Assembly: GCA_002473385.1 (NCBI GenBank)
Contig: DKTR01000027.1
Coordinates: 1,733 to 24,509 of the forward strand
DNA from: Lachnospiraceae bacterium UBA7225
GTDB lineage: Bacteria; Bacillota; Clostridia; Lachnospirales; Lachnospiraceae
Direction of reading: 5' to 3'
Length of the DNA: 22,777 bases
The position numbers were made by a program, and so were the translations under genes. Positions 1-7,100 of this stretch are shown here, in pieces; positions within the stretch are counted from its first letter, which is position 1, and every line of letters starts with the position of its first letter. The notes beneath the pieces are model-generated. The model was given only the letters and a program-made list of their open reading frames with translations. It was not told the origin of the DNA and ran no database searches.

Positions 1-78
1 CGAAGACAGCAGGTGCCGTAAGGCATAAGGTTTAAAACGCCTGCCGAGGAGTAAAGAATTTCGATAGAAATGATTTAT
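1..78 (+). ncRNA. Ribosomal protein L10 leader (partial, 5' end outside window)
   Basis: The first bases fold like the L10 leader of Bacillota. A basal stem pairs GCAGG (9-13) with CCTGC (40-44), and an inner hairpin pairs TGCC (14-17) with GGCA (22-25) around GTAA. The family is known to bind the L10(L12)4 complex, so excess L10 shuts down its own operon. Its position just before an attenuator and rplJ fits this autoregulation. The promoter and probably the first bases of the leader lie upstream of the window. Confidence 0.8.
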
Positions 79-79
79 G

Positions 80-108
80 AACCTCTCTGTCATGCAGAGA
101 GGTTTTTT
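80..108 (+). terminator. Attenuator terminator before rplJ
   Basis: Perfect 10-bp stem AACCTCTCTG (80-89) / CAGAGAGGTT (95-104) with a 5-nt loop, followed by a run of T. It lies between the L10 leader and the rplJ ribosome binding site, so it most likely acts as the regulated attenuator of the rplJ-rplL operon rather than as the end of an upstream gene. Confidence 0.85.
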
Positions 109-143
109 GGCGGTACACAAACGAATAAGGAGGTGCACCATTC

Positions 144-635
144 ATGGCAAAAGTGGAACAGAAGAAGCCGATCGTAGCCGAGATCAGTGAACACATCAAA
201 GATGCGCAGTCAGTGGTTCTGGTTACTTACAGCGGAATCAATGTAGAGCAGGATACTGCTCTTCGTAAAGAGATGAGAGAAGCTGGCGTTGTTTACAAAG
301 TGTACAAGAACACAATGATGAACTTTGCGTTCAAGGGCACAGATTGCGAGCCGCTTACCAACCATCTGGAAGGACCGAACGCGGTTGCTATCTGCAAGGC
401 AGACGCAACTGCTCCGATCAGAATTGTTGCAAAATATGCAAAGACAGTTCCGTCTCTGAAGCTGATTGCAGGTGTGGTTGAAGGCGGATACTATGACGAG
501 AAGGCAATCCAGGCACTGGCAGACGTTCCGTCCAGAGAAGTATTGCTTGGAAGACTGTTTGGCAGCATGCAGTCGCCGATTGCAAACTTTGCCCGTGTTA
601 TTAAGCAGATTGCGGAAAAAGAAGTGGAAGCATAA
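144..635 (+). CDS. rplJ: Large ribosomal subunit protein uL10 (L10)
   Basis: A 163-residue protein, the usual length for bacterial L10. L10 anchors the L7/L12 dimers to 23S rRNA and forms the base of the ribosomal stalk that recruits translation factors. The N-terminal half is the RNA-binding domain typical of the family (segments such as VVLVTYSGI and YKVYKNTMM), and the C-terminal helix IANFARVIKQIAEK is the L7/L12 docking helix. The start is fixed by AAGGAGG nine bases upstream. It is followed 59 bp later by rplL and preceded by an L10-type leader and attenuator, so it is probably autoregulated by its own product. Nothing odd was seen. Confidence 0.97.
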   Translation: MAKVEQKKPIVAEISEHIKDAQSVVLVTYSGINVEQDTALRKEMREAGVVYKVYKNTMMNFAFKGTDCEPLTNHLEGPNAVAICKADATAPIRIVAKYAKTVPSLKLIAGVVEGGYYDEKAIQALADVPSREVLLGRLFGSMQSPIANFARVIKQIAEKEVEA

Positions 636-694
636 GGCAGGATGGGCTTTCCTGTAAAACAAAATCATAAAATATAAAATGGAGGAAAATAAAA

Positions 695-1066
695 ATGGCA
701 AAATTAACAACTGCTGAATTTATTGAGGCAATTAAAGAGTTAAGCGTATTAGAGTTAAACGAATTAGTAAAAGCTTGTGAGGAAGAGTTTGGCGTATCTG
801 CAGCAGCAGGCGTTGTTGTAGCAGCAGCTGGCCCGGCAGAAGCTGAGGAAGAAAAGGACGAGTTCGATGTAGAACTGACAGAGGTTGGTCCGAACAAGGT
901 TAAGGTTATTAAAGTTGTTCGTGAAGCAACCGGTCTTGGTCTGAAGGAAGCAAAAGAAGTTGTAGACAGCGCTCCGAAGGTTGTAAAGGAAGCTGTTTCC
1001 AAGGCAGAGGCAGAAGAGCTGAAGACAAAGCTTGAGGCAGAAGGCGCAAAGGTTACACTCAAATAA
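695..1066 (+). CDS. rplL: Large ribosomal subunit protein bL12 (L7/L12)
   Basis: A 123-residue acidic protein, typical of L7/L12. Residues about 1-35 are the N-terminal dimerization domain that binds L10. A short Ala/Gly/Glu-rich hinge (AAAGPAEAEEEKDE region) follows, and residues about 53-123 are the globular C-terminal domain that contacts elongation factors (KVKVIKVVREATGLGLKEAK is the classical factor-binding helix-turn region). The start is preceded by TGGAGG. The gene ends in a strong terminator and is not followed by rpoB, which lies about 18.8 kb further on. Confidence 0.97.
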   Translation: MAKLTTAEFIEAIKELSVLELNELVKACEEEFGVSAAAGVVVAAAGPAEAEEEKDEFDVELTEVGPNKVKVIKVVREATGLGLKEAKEVVDSAPKVVKEAVSKAEAEELKTKLEAEGAKVTLK

Positions 1067-1088
1067 TCGAAAAGCGTATAGAAAAGAT

Positions 1089-1120
1089 AAGGGCTGGTGC
1101 ATTGCACCGGTCCTTTTTTT
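1089..1120 (+). terminator. Rho-independent terminator of rplJ-rplL
   Basis: A 12-bp stem with two G-T pairs, AAGGGCTGGTGC (1089-1100) / GCACCGGTCCTT (1104-1115), has a 3-nt loop and is followed by seven T. It closes the ribosomal protein operon. Confidence 0.9.
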
Positions 1121-1129
1121 ATGTTACAC

Positions 1130-1170
1130 TATAATTGTCCGGAAAATCGTGGAATGGTGAGGTTCCGGAC
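1130..1170 (+). promoter_or_regulatory. Probable deoD promoter (-10) with overlapping inverted repeat
   Basis: A perfect -10 box TATAAT is at 1130-1135, just after the rplL terminator. No good -35 box is seen at the right distance. A perfect inverted repeat, GTCCGGAA (1137-1144) / TTCCGGAC (1163-1170), begins 2 bp after the -10 and spans the expected start of transcription. It is either an operator or a hairpin at the 5' end of the mRNA. The -10 is convincing; the role of the repeat is inference. Confidence 0.5.
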
Positions 1171-1204
1171 AGAGACAGGATATGAGAAAAGGGGGAATTT
1201 GAAA

Positions 1205-1912
1205 ATGGCTACACCACATAATGCTGCAAACCCGGGCGATATTGCCGAGACAGTGCTGCTTCCGGGGGATCCGCTGCGCGCAAAGGTAATTGCGGAGACG
1301 TTTCTGGAGGACATTGTACAGTTTAACAGTGTGAGAAATATGTTTGGGTACACGGGTACTTATAAGGGAAAAAAGGTATCTGTCATGGGTACCGGGATGG
1401 GCTGTGCGTCTATCGGTATCTATAGCCATGAACTGATTCATTTTTACGGAGTGAAGAATCTGATCCGTGTCGGTTCCTGCGGCTCCATTGGAAAAGATAT
1501 TAAGCTGGGTGAGATTATCATGGCGCAGGGCGCCTGCACGGACAGTAATTATGCGCATCAGTATCAGCTTCCGGGAACAATGTGCGCGATAGCGGACTAT
1601 GAGCTTTTGAAGACAGCACAGGAGATGGCAGCGGAGGCAGGCTATCCCTACCGTGTAGGCAACATCCTTTCCTCTGATATTTTTTATACGGAGACGCCGG
1701 AGTGGCAGCAGTGGGCAAAGATGGGTGTGCTGTCCATCGAGATGGAGAGCTTTGCGCTGTACTGCAATGCGGCGCGCGCAGGTGTAAGAGCGCTTGGTAT
1801 TTTTACAGTTTCCGACTCCATTGTAAATGGCGAGGAGCTGGATGCTGAGGCGAGACAGAATGGCTTTACCAATATGATGAAGGTGGCTCTGGAGACGGCG
1901 ATCAGAATCTAA
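1205..1912 (+). CDS. deoD: Purine nucleoside phosphorylase, DeoD type
   Basis: A 235-residue protein matching bacterial hexameric PNP in length and sequence throughout. It cleaves purine (deoxy)nucleosides with phosphate to the free base and (deoxy)ribose-1-phosphate in the cytoplasm. Visible motifs are the N-terminal MATPHN with the ribose-binding His, PGDPLRAK with the phosphate-binding Arg, RVGSCGS, IEMESFALY for ribose contact, and TVSDSI with the catalytic Asp at residue 204. The reading frame is open further upstream to 1097, but the ATG at 1205 matches the family start and has GGGGGAA before it; the upstream part overlaps the rplL terminator and the promoter. niaR begins 15 bp after the stop, so the two are probably co-transcribed. 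PNP enzymes can also act on nicotinamide riboside, which may explain the pairing with a NAD regulator (inference). Confidence 0.95.
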   Translation: MATPHNAANPGDIAETVLLPGDPLRAKVIAETFLEDIVQFNSVRNMFGYTGTYKGKKVSVMGTGMGCASIGIYSHELIHFYGVKNLIRVGSCGSIGKDIKLGEIIMAQGACTDSNYAHQYQLPGTMCAIADYELLKTAQEMAAEAGYPYRVGNILSSDIFYTETPEWQQWAKMGVLSIEMESFALYCNAARAGVRALGIFTVSDSIVNGEELDAEARQNGFTNMMKVALETAIRI

Positions 1913-1927
1913 GGAGAAAGATGTGAG

Positions 1928-2458
1928 ATGGACGGAGAGCAGAGAAGAAAAGAAATTATCAGACTGCTGGAGACGGGAATGGAACCCGTCTCCGGCGCTG
2001 CGCTTGCAAAGAAGTTTGGCGTGAGCCGCCAGGTGATCGTGCAGGATATTGCCCTGCTGCGCGCGACAGATAAAACAATTCTGTCAACAAATAAGGGATA
2101 TCTGATCTACGGTGCATATCACAGGGATAAGTGCAAGCGGATCGTTGCGGTAAAGCATACGGACGGGCAGATGCGGGACGAGCTGTATACGCTGGTAGAT
2201 GCAGGCGCATATGTGCTGGATGTGGTGGTGGAGCATGATGTTTACGGACAGATTTCTGCGGATCTGATGCTGGCATCACGCAGGGATGTGGATGAGTTTA
2301 TTACGAAGATTTTTGCAAATAAGGCGAAGCCGCTGAAGGAGCTGACATGTGATACCCATTTTCACACGCTGGAGGCGGAAAATGAAGCAATTCTGGATGA
2401 GGCCGAAAAAAGATTAAAAGAAAAAGGATATTTACTTGATTTTGCCGGAGACTTGTAG
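1928..2458 (+). CDS. niaR: Transcriptional repressor of NAD biosynthesis, NiaR (YrxA) family
   Basis: A 176-residue protein with an N-terminal winged helix-turn-helix (residues about 6-60; recognition region VSGAALAKKFGVSRQ) and a C-terminal 3H domain (about 70-170). The conserved histidines are visible at H77 (VKH), H103 (VEHD) and H144/H146 (DTHFHTLEA). Members of this family bind nicotinic acid as corepressor and shut down NAD synthesis and niacin uptake genes. The ATG at 1928 follows AAGGAGA, and the gene is 15 bp downstream of deoD. It is followed 60 bp later by a membrane transporter gene with TGACA repeats in the gap, suggesting a NiaR-controlled unit. The family assignment is firm; regulation of these neighbours is inferred. 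Confidence 0.9.
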   Translation: MDGEQRRKEIIRLLETGMEPVSGAALAKKFGVSRQVIVQDIALLRATDKTILSTNKGYLIYGAYHRDKCKRIVAVKHTDGQMRDELYTLVDAGAYVLDVVVEHDVYGQISADLMLASRRDVDEFITKIFANKAKPLKELTCDTHFHTLEAENEAILDEAEKRLKEKGYLLDFAGDL

Positions 2459-2470
2459 TATGATTGCCAG

Positions 2471-2499
2471 GTGACATACATGTGACAAGACACTTGACA
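2471..2499 (+). promoter_or_regulatory. Three phased TGACA repeats, candidate operator
   Basis: GTGACA (2471-2476), GTGACA (2482-2487) and TTGACA (2494-2499) occur as direct repeats with starts 11 and 12 bp apart, about one helical turn. They fill the gap between niaR and the transporter gene, just before its ribosome binding site. The last copy resembles a -35 box, but no -10 fits before the start codon, so a promoter reading is unlikely. A NiaR operator is the simplest guess. Confidence 0.4.
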
Positions 2500-2518
2500 A
2501 TACAACGAGGAGGCAGTT

Positions 2519-3583
2519 ATGAAAGTATTTACAAAATGGTTAAACCGTGTGTTCATTGATGGGTTAAGCGGAATGGCACACGGTCTTTTTGCAACATTGA
2601 TTGTCGGCACGATCATTCAGCAGATCGGCACACTGGTCGGCGGCAGCATCGGCGATACGATTTTCCTGATCGGCAAGGTTGCCGCGGCACTTACCGGTGC
2701 GGGCATCGGTGTAGGTGTAGCGAGCAAATATAAGGAAAGTCCTCTGGTGATCCTTTCAGCAGCGACAGCAGGCATGGTTGGCGCATTTGCAGGGAAGCTG
2801 ATGGCGGGCGAAGTGCTGGCTGGCGGTGTGATGCAGTTTTCCGGTCCGGGCGAGCCGCTCGGCGCTTTTATCGCCGCATATATCGGCATCGAAGCCGGAC
2901 ATCTGGTATCGGGAAAAACAAAGGTGGATATTCTGGTAACGCCGCTTGTCAGCATCGGTGCCGGTTCAGCGGTCGGACTTCTGGTGGGACCTACCATCTC
3001 ACAGATGATGACGAGCCTGGGCGCGCTGATTAACTGGGGAACCGAGCAGCAGCCATTTCTGATGGGGATTGTGGTCTCCGTCCTTATGGGTATGATTCTG
3101 ACGCTGCCGATCAGTTCGGCGGCGCTGGGCGTAATCTTAAACCTTTCCGGCCTTGCGGCTGGTGCGGCGACAGTCGGCTGCTGCTGCAATATGGTCGGTT
3201 TTGCGGTGGCAAGTTACCGTGAAAATAAGGTCGGCGGTCTGCTGGCACAGGGTATTGGCACCTCCATGCTCCAGGTGCCGAATATCGTGCGTAAGCCGGT
3301 TATCTGGCTGCCTGCAATTTTATCAAGCGCGATTCTTGGTCCGGTCGGCACCGTGCTTCTGAAAATGACAAGCAATGCTACCGGTTCCGGCATGGGAACG
3401 GCAGGTCTGGTTGGACAGATCATGACATGGGAGGTGATGACGGCAACGGAAGCGCCGGAAATTGTTCTGATTAAGATTCTGGCAATCCAGATTATTCTTC
3501 CGGCACTTGTGACACTTGCGATTTCTGAGACAATGCGCAAATGGGGCTGGATCAGACCGGGCGATATGAAGCTGGATCTGTAA
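2519..3583 (+). CDS. PTS EIIC-like membrane transporter, possibly for a NAD precursor
   Basis: A 354-residue, very hydrophobic protein resembling the PTS_EIIC_2 family, with about nine or ten membrane segments rich in Gly and Ala. Typical features are SGKTKVDILVTPL, LPISSAAL and the GCCCNMVGFAVASYRENK loop. No EIIA or EIIB component or phosphorylation motif is present here, so sugar phosphorylation is doubtful and the protein may be a stand-alone permease. The start has AGGAGG seven bases upstream. It lies directly after niaR, separated by TGACA repeats, and is closed by a terminator. This context suggests uptake of niacin or a related vitamin or nucleoside, but the substrate cannot be read from the sequence. 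Confidence 0.8.
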   Translation: MKVFTKWLNRVFIDGLSGMAHGLFATLIVGTIIQQIGTLVGGSIGDTIFLIGKVAAALTGAGIGVGVASKYKESPLVILSAATAGMVGAFAGKLMAGEVLAGGVMQFSGPGEPLGAFIAAYIGIEAGHLVSGKTKVDILVTPLVSIGAGSAVGLLVGPTISQMMTSLGALINWGTEQQPFLMGIVVSVLMGMILTLPISSAALGVILNLSGLAAGAATVGCCCNMVGFAVASYRENKVGGLLAQGIGTSMLQVPNIVRKPVIWLPAILSSAILGPVGTVLLKMTSNATGSGMGTAGLVGQIMTWEVMTATEAPEIVLIKILAIQIILPALVTLAISETMRKWGWIRPGDMKLDL

Positions 3584-3604
3584 GTAATATACGTGTGATG
3601 CGAG

Positions 3605-3636
3605 AACGGTTGCAGAAAATGCAGCCGTTTTTCTTT
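3605..3636 (+). terminator. Rho-independent terminator after the deoD-niaR unit
   Basis: Stem AACGGTTGCA (3605-3614) / TGCAGCCGTT (3620-3629) with one G-T pair and a GAAAA loop, followed by a T-rich tract. Confidence 0.9.
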
Positions 3637-3670
3637 CTTAAAATAATCCACCAAATTTATTTTTTTGGAA

Positions 3671-3699
3671 TTCAGGTTTTTCTGCAGATGCGTTATAAT
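3671..3699 (+). promoter_or_regulatory. Probable promoter of the sensor kinase operon
   Basis: A perfect -10 TATAAT (3694-3699) is preceded at 17 bp by a weak -35 TTCAGG (3671-3676). The kinase start codon is 60 bp downstream. The AT-rich stretch just upstream (3640-3668) can form a short hairpin. A weak -35 beside a perfect -10 would suit an activated promoter, but this is inference. Confidence 0.55.
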
Positions 3700-3759
3700 A
3701 CAGGAAAATGGGATAACCAGGGGTAAAACAGGCGATGCCTGTCCGGGAGGCGGGGACAG

Positions 3760-5586
3760 ATGAGACTTGGAAGAAAATTACTGGAGAAATACAATAGCTG
3801 GAAGCTTGGGAGCAAGCTTCTGGCGGCATTTACGCTGGCCTCTATTATCCCGATTCTGTTTGTCCAGATCGTGGCGTTCCAGGTAAACAAGAATCAGATG
3901 ACCGAGAAAATAGATGAGCTTATGGTGAATAATCTGACGCAGATTGCTGAGCGGACAAATTTGAATCTAAAGGTCTACACCAATCTCATTTACCAGATTT
4001 ACAAGGACGAGCAGGTGATTGAAAATGTCCTTGCGCTGGTGGATGACGGGGACAGCCGTAAGGCTGTCGCCTACAATAAGGTGGTCAACCGCCTGAAGCA
4101 GTATCACAACAGCGAGGCCGGCATCCGCTGCCTGAGTATTATATGCCCGGACGGAGCTGCCGTGGTGTACGATTTTGAGACAGACTCTTCACTGAATACT
4201 GTGTGGCAGGATTATCCGGATCTGCGCGGGGTGCCGCCGTATCTGGACGCTGAGGACGCGCCGGGGATGGTTGTCACGGATACGATGAATTTTAAAGGCA
4301 AAGAGCAGGAACACTATTTTCATATATCGAAGCGGATGTTTGATTTTAATCATCTGGAGCACGGAAGCATTGCCACCGTGATTATGACGATAGAGGAGCG
4401 CTCGCTGAACGCTATTTGTAGCAGTGGCGGGCTGGATGAACACAGCATCAATTTTATCCTCAGTGATGACCGCAGAGTGGTATCCTACCCGGATGAGGAT
4501 TTTGCAGGCATTACGATGAATCCGGAGCTGGAGGTGGAGGAATTTGTGCATGTTTCCGGATATCTGCGCAACCAGAATATAACCATCAACCGTTACGAGG
4601 ATCCGGTGACAGGGTGGATTTTCTGCAACGCTTACGATAAAGACTATATGCTGAAGGACGTTACAAGGACACAGCAGATGCTGGTGCTGATTACGGTGCT
4701 GACACTTTTGTTTGCCACTGTACTGATTATTTACACGGTGCGCACAATGGATGCCTCTGTGCGTTCGGTCGTGTCCGGTATGCGCGAGGTGCAGAAGGGA
4801 AATCTGGATGTTGTGGTTCCGGTACGCTCGTTTGATGAGATCGGTACGATTGCCGACAACTTTAACGACATGACAGTAAAGGTGAAGGAATTGATCGAAG
4901 AGGTGGGCGAGGCAAAGGAGCATCAGAAAAATGCCGAGATACGTGCGCTGGAGGCGCAGATAAATCCGCATTTTCTCTATAATACCCTGGATTCCATCAA
5001 CTGGATGGCGATTGAGAAGGGAGAGTTTGAGATCAGCAAAATGCTGCGCGACCTCGGAGTGATTCTGCGCTACAGCGTGAACAAAAGCAATCAGATCGTC
5101 AGCATCTGGGAGGTGGAGGACTGGCTGTCGAAATACATCAGCCTGCATCAGATGCGGTTTAATAATGCATTTTCCTATGAGATTAATGTGGAAAAAGAGA
5201 CGTATCGTGTAAAAATTTATAAGCTCCTCCTGCAGCCCTTTGTGGAAAATGCGATTCTTCACGGCTTCCGCGATATTGAAAGCGGCGGGCTGCTGCGGAT
5301 AGATATCTCTCTGGCAGAGGACGGCGGCGGGATTGCGGTAATCATAGAAGATAACGGAAAAGGAATACCGGCGGAACTGCTGGAAAATTTCAATGACAGG
5401 GAGAAAGCAATAGTAGATGATGGGAGAGGGATCGGACTGCACAATGCGTTTTCCAGAATACATATGTATTACGGCGAAGCAGCGTCATGGAAGGTGAGCA
5501 GCATCTGCAGTATGGGAACGGTGGTGACACTGCGTCTGCCATTTCTGAGGAGGGAGAGCAATGAGGATACTGATTGTGGAGGATGA
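3760..5586 (+). CDS. Sensor histidine kinase, YesM/LytS-like family
   Basis: A 608-residue membrane kinase. TM1 spans residues about 19-40, an extracellular Cache-like sensor region about 41-305, TM2 about 307-327 and a HAMP linker about 328-380. The His-kinase domain contains QINPHFLYNTLDS with the phospho-acceptor at H404. The ATPase domain has the N box QPFVENA (N497), the D531-NGKG box and GRGIGLHNAFSRI. The residues needed for catalysis appear intact. The family senses extracellular carbohydrate signals, sometimes via a binding protein, and phosphorylates an AraC-type regulator. The start ATG follows GGGAGG. The next gene overlaps by 26 bp, so kinase and regulator are translationally coupled. 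The regulated target is probably the sugar transport operon that follows. Confidence 0.95.
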   Translation: MRLGRKLLEKYNSWKLGSKLLAAFTLASIIPILFVQIVAFQVNKNQMTEKIDELMVNNLTQIAERTNLNLKVYTNLIYQIYKDEQVIENVLALVDDGDSRKAVAYNKVVNRLKQYHNSEAGIRCLSIICPDGAAVVYDFETDSSLNTVWQDYPDLRGVPPYLDAEDAPGMVVTDTMNFKGKEQEHYFHISKRMFDFNHLEHGSIATVIMTIEERSLNAICSSGGLDEHSINFILSDDRRVVSYPDEDFAGITMNPELEVEEFVHVSGYLRNQNITINRYEDPVTGWIFCNAYDKDYMLKDVTRTQQMLVLITVLTLLFATVLIIYTVRTMDASVRSVVSGMREVQKGNLDVVVPVRSFDEIGTIADNFNDMTVKVKELIEEVGEAKEHQKNAEIRALEAQINPHFLYNTLDSINWMAIEKGEFEISKMLRDLGVILRYSVNKSNQIVSIWEVEDWLSKYISLHQMRFNNAFSYEINVEKETYRVKIYKLLLQPFVENAILHGFRDIESGGLLRIDISLAEDGGGIAVIIEDNGKGIPAELLENFNDREKAIVDDGRGIGLHNAFSRIHMYYGEAASWKVSSICSMGTVVTLRLPFLRRESNEDTDCGG

Positions 5587-7075
5587 GGTGAAAATCAGAA
5601 CCGGTATGTCAAAGCTGATTTCCGCTCACACCGCTCATACGATTGTGGGAGAAGCGAAAAATGGAAAAGAGGGTCTGGAGCTGATTCTGCGTCTGCATCC
5701 CGAGCTGGTGATTTCAGATATCCGCATGCCTGTTATGGGAGGGCTTGAGATGCTGGAGGCGGCGAAGCGGGAGGGCATGAAGTGTCACTTTATTATTTTA
5801 AGCGGGTATTCGGAATTCGAGTATGCGCAGAGGGCGCTCAGATCTGGCGTGGATGATTATCTGCTGAAACCTCTGGCGGCAGAGGATGTGACGGCCGTTC
5901 TGGAAAAAATCCAGAGCAGGGTGCAGGCAGAGGAAGAACAGGCGGCGGAGAGCGCGGAAGGGCTGCTGCGCGATATTCTGCTGGGCGTAAGATCGATCAC
6001 GGAGGAGGACTATGAAAAGCTGAAGGATCAGGCCTCCCTTACCGAAAATCTGCCGTGCTATCTTGCGGCCGGCTATCTGGGAGACGCGGATGCCGGGTAT
6101 GCCGTGTTTGCCGCCAGGCAGTGGGAACAGCTCAGGATAGCGGACGGGCAGCTTTGCATTTTTTATACCATGCTGGAAAATACGCAGGAAATGTTTTGCT
6201 TGATCCAGGGAAATATCGGAGAGGATGCGCTGGCGGAAAAAATTGCGCACCGGCTTTTCCGGAATCTGCGGCAGGAGGACATGCCGGTATGGGCACTGAC
6301 AAAGCTGGAGGATATACGCAAGCTGCAGAGTGCGGGAAAAGAGCTGCGTGAATGGTATTTATACGGCATGTTTCCGGGACGCCGCAGGGTTCTGACACGC
6401 GAATGTATACAGGAAGCAGGCGGCGGAGATTATCAGTATCCCGTCCAGCTGGAGAGCCGCATACGGGCATCCATCTGCAGCGGTTCCGCGGAAGGGCTGG
6501 ACAGGGATGTGAAAGCTTTTATGGAATACATTCGGGGGCTGCAGTGCAATCCGCTGTATTTCCGGAAAGCATATGGAAAAATGATCAATGTTATAGAAAA
6601 CATCTGCAGTGAGGTAAATCCGCAGGCTTACCGGCAGATGCAGGATGAGCATCTGGAAAAGACCGTGGCAAACGCGCTTACTTTGAGAACGCTGGAGAAA
6701 TGCCTGCAAAGAGAGCTTCAGATTCTGTTTTCCGGGAAAGACAGGAAAGAGGATATCCGGAATTATACTATCCGGCGTGCGATGAACTATATCCGGGAGC
6801 ACTATTGCGAAAATATTTCATTGGAGCTGCTGGCTGACCGTCTGGAAATAACGCCGGAATATCTTAGTACGCTTTTCAACAGAGAAGTGGGTATTAATTT
6901 TACAACATTTTTAAAGCGTTTCCGCATTAGTCATGCCAAGCGGCTGCTGAAGGGAACGGATAAGAAAATTTATGAGATTTCGACGGAAGTTGGCTATAAT
7001 GATCCGAAATATTTTAACAGAGTATTTAAGGAAGAAGTCGGGATTTCGCCGGGGGATTACCGGCAGAGAGACTGA
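5561..7075 (+). CDS. Response regulator with AraC-type DNA-binding domain, YesN family
   Basis: A 504-residue protein. The N-terminal receiver domain (about 1-120) has the acidic pair E7/D8, the phosphorylation site D53 (ISDIRMP), S81 in ILSGYSEF and K103 in YLLKP. A long middle region (about 130-395) has no recognised motif, as usual for YesN-type proteins. The C-terminal AraC domain (about 403-504) carries two helix-turn-helix units, ISLELLADRLEITPEYLS and IYEISTEVGYNDPKYFN. It overlaps the kinase gene by 26 bp and is followed 25 bp later by a binding-lipoprotein gene. It probably activates the downstream transporter promoter at about 8368-8396 when phosphorylated by the kinase. Confidence 0.95.
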   Translation: MRILIVEDEVKIRTGMSKLISAHTAHTIVGEAKNGKEGLELILRLHPELVISDIRMPVMGGLEMLEAAKREGMKCHFIILSGYSEFEYAQRALRSGVDDYLLKPLAAEDVTAVLEKIQSRVQAEEEQAAESAEGLLRDILLGVRSITEEDYEKLKDQASLTENLPCYLAAGYLGDADAGYAVFAARQWEQLRIADGQLCIFYTMLENTQEMFCLIQGNIGEDALAEKIAHRLFRNLRQEDMPVWALTKLEDIRKLQSAGKELREWYLYGMFPGRRRVLTRECIQEAGGGDYQYPVQLESRIRASICSGSAEGLDRDVKAFMEYIRGLQCNPLYFRKAYGKMINVIENICSEVNPQAYRQMQDEHLEKTVANALTLRTLEKCLQRELQILFSGKDRKEDIRNYTIRRAMNYIREHYCENISLELLADRLEITPEYLSTLFNREVGINFTTFLKRFRISHAKRLLKGTDKKIYEISTEVGYNDPKYFNRVFKEEVGISPGDYRQRD

Positions 7076-7100
7076 TAAAGCCGATGCGGAGGGATGGACG

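Noticed and set aside
1097..1204. N-terminal extension of the purine nucleoside phosphorylase
   Set aside because: It would start inside the rplL terminator and cover the promoter; the ATG at 1205 matches the family N-terminus and has a good ribosome binding site.
4189..5463. Long open frame (424 codons) on the minus strand
   Set aside because: Fully antisense to the sensor kinase, no ribosome binding site, and the product has no recognisable domain; the + strand gene has all expected kinase motifs.
6972..7100. Upstream start for the binding lipoprotein
   Set aside because: It overlaps the regulator gene in another frame and would bury the lipoprotein signal in the interior of the protein.
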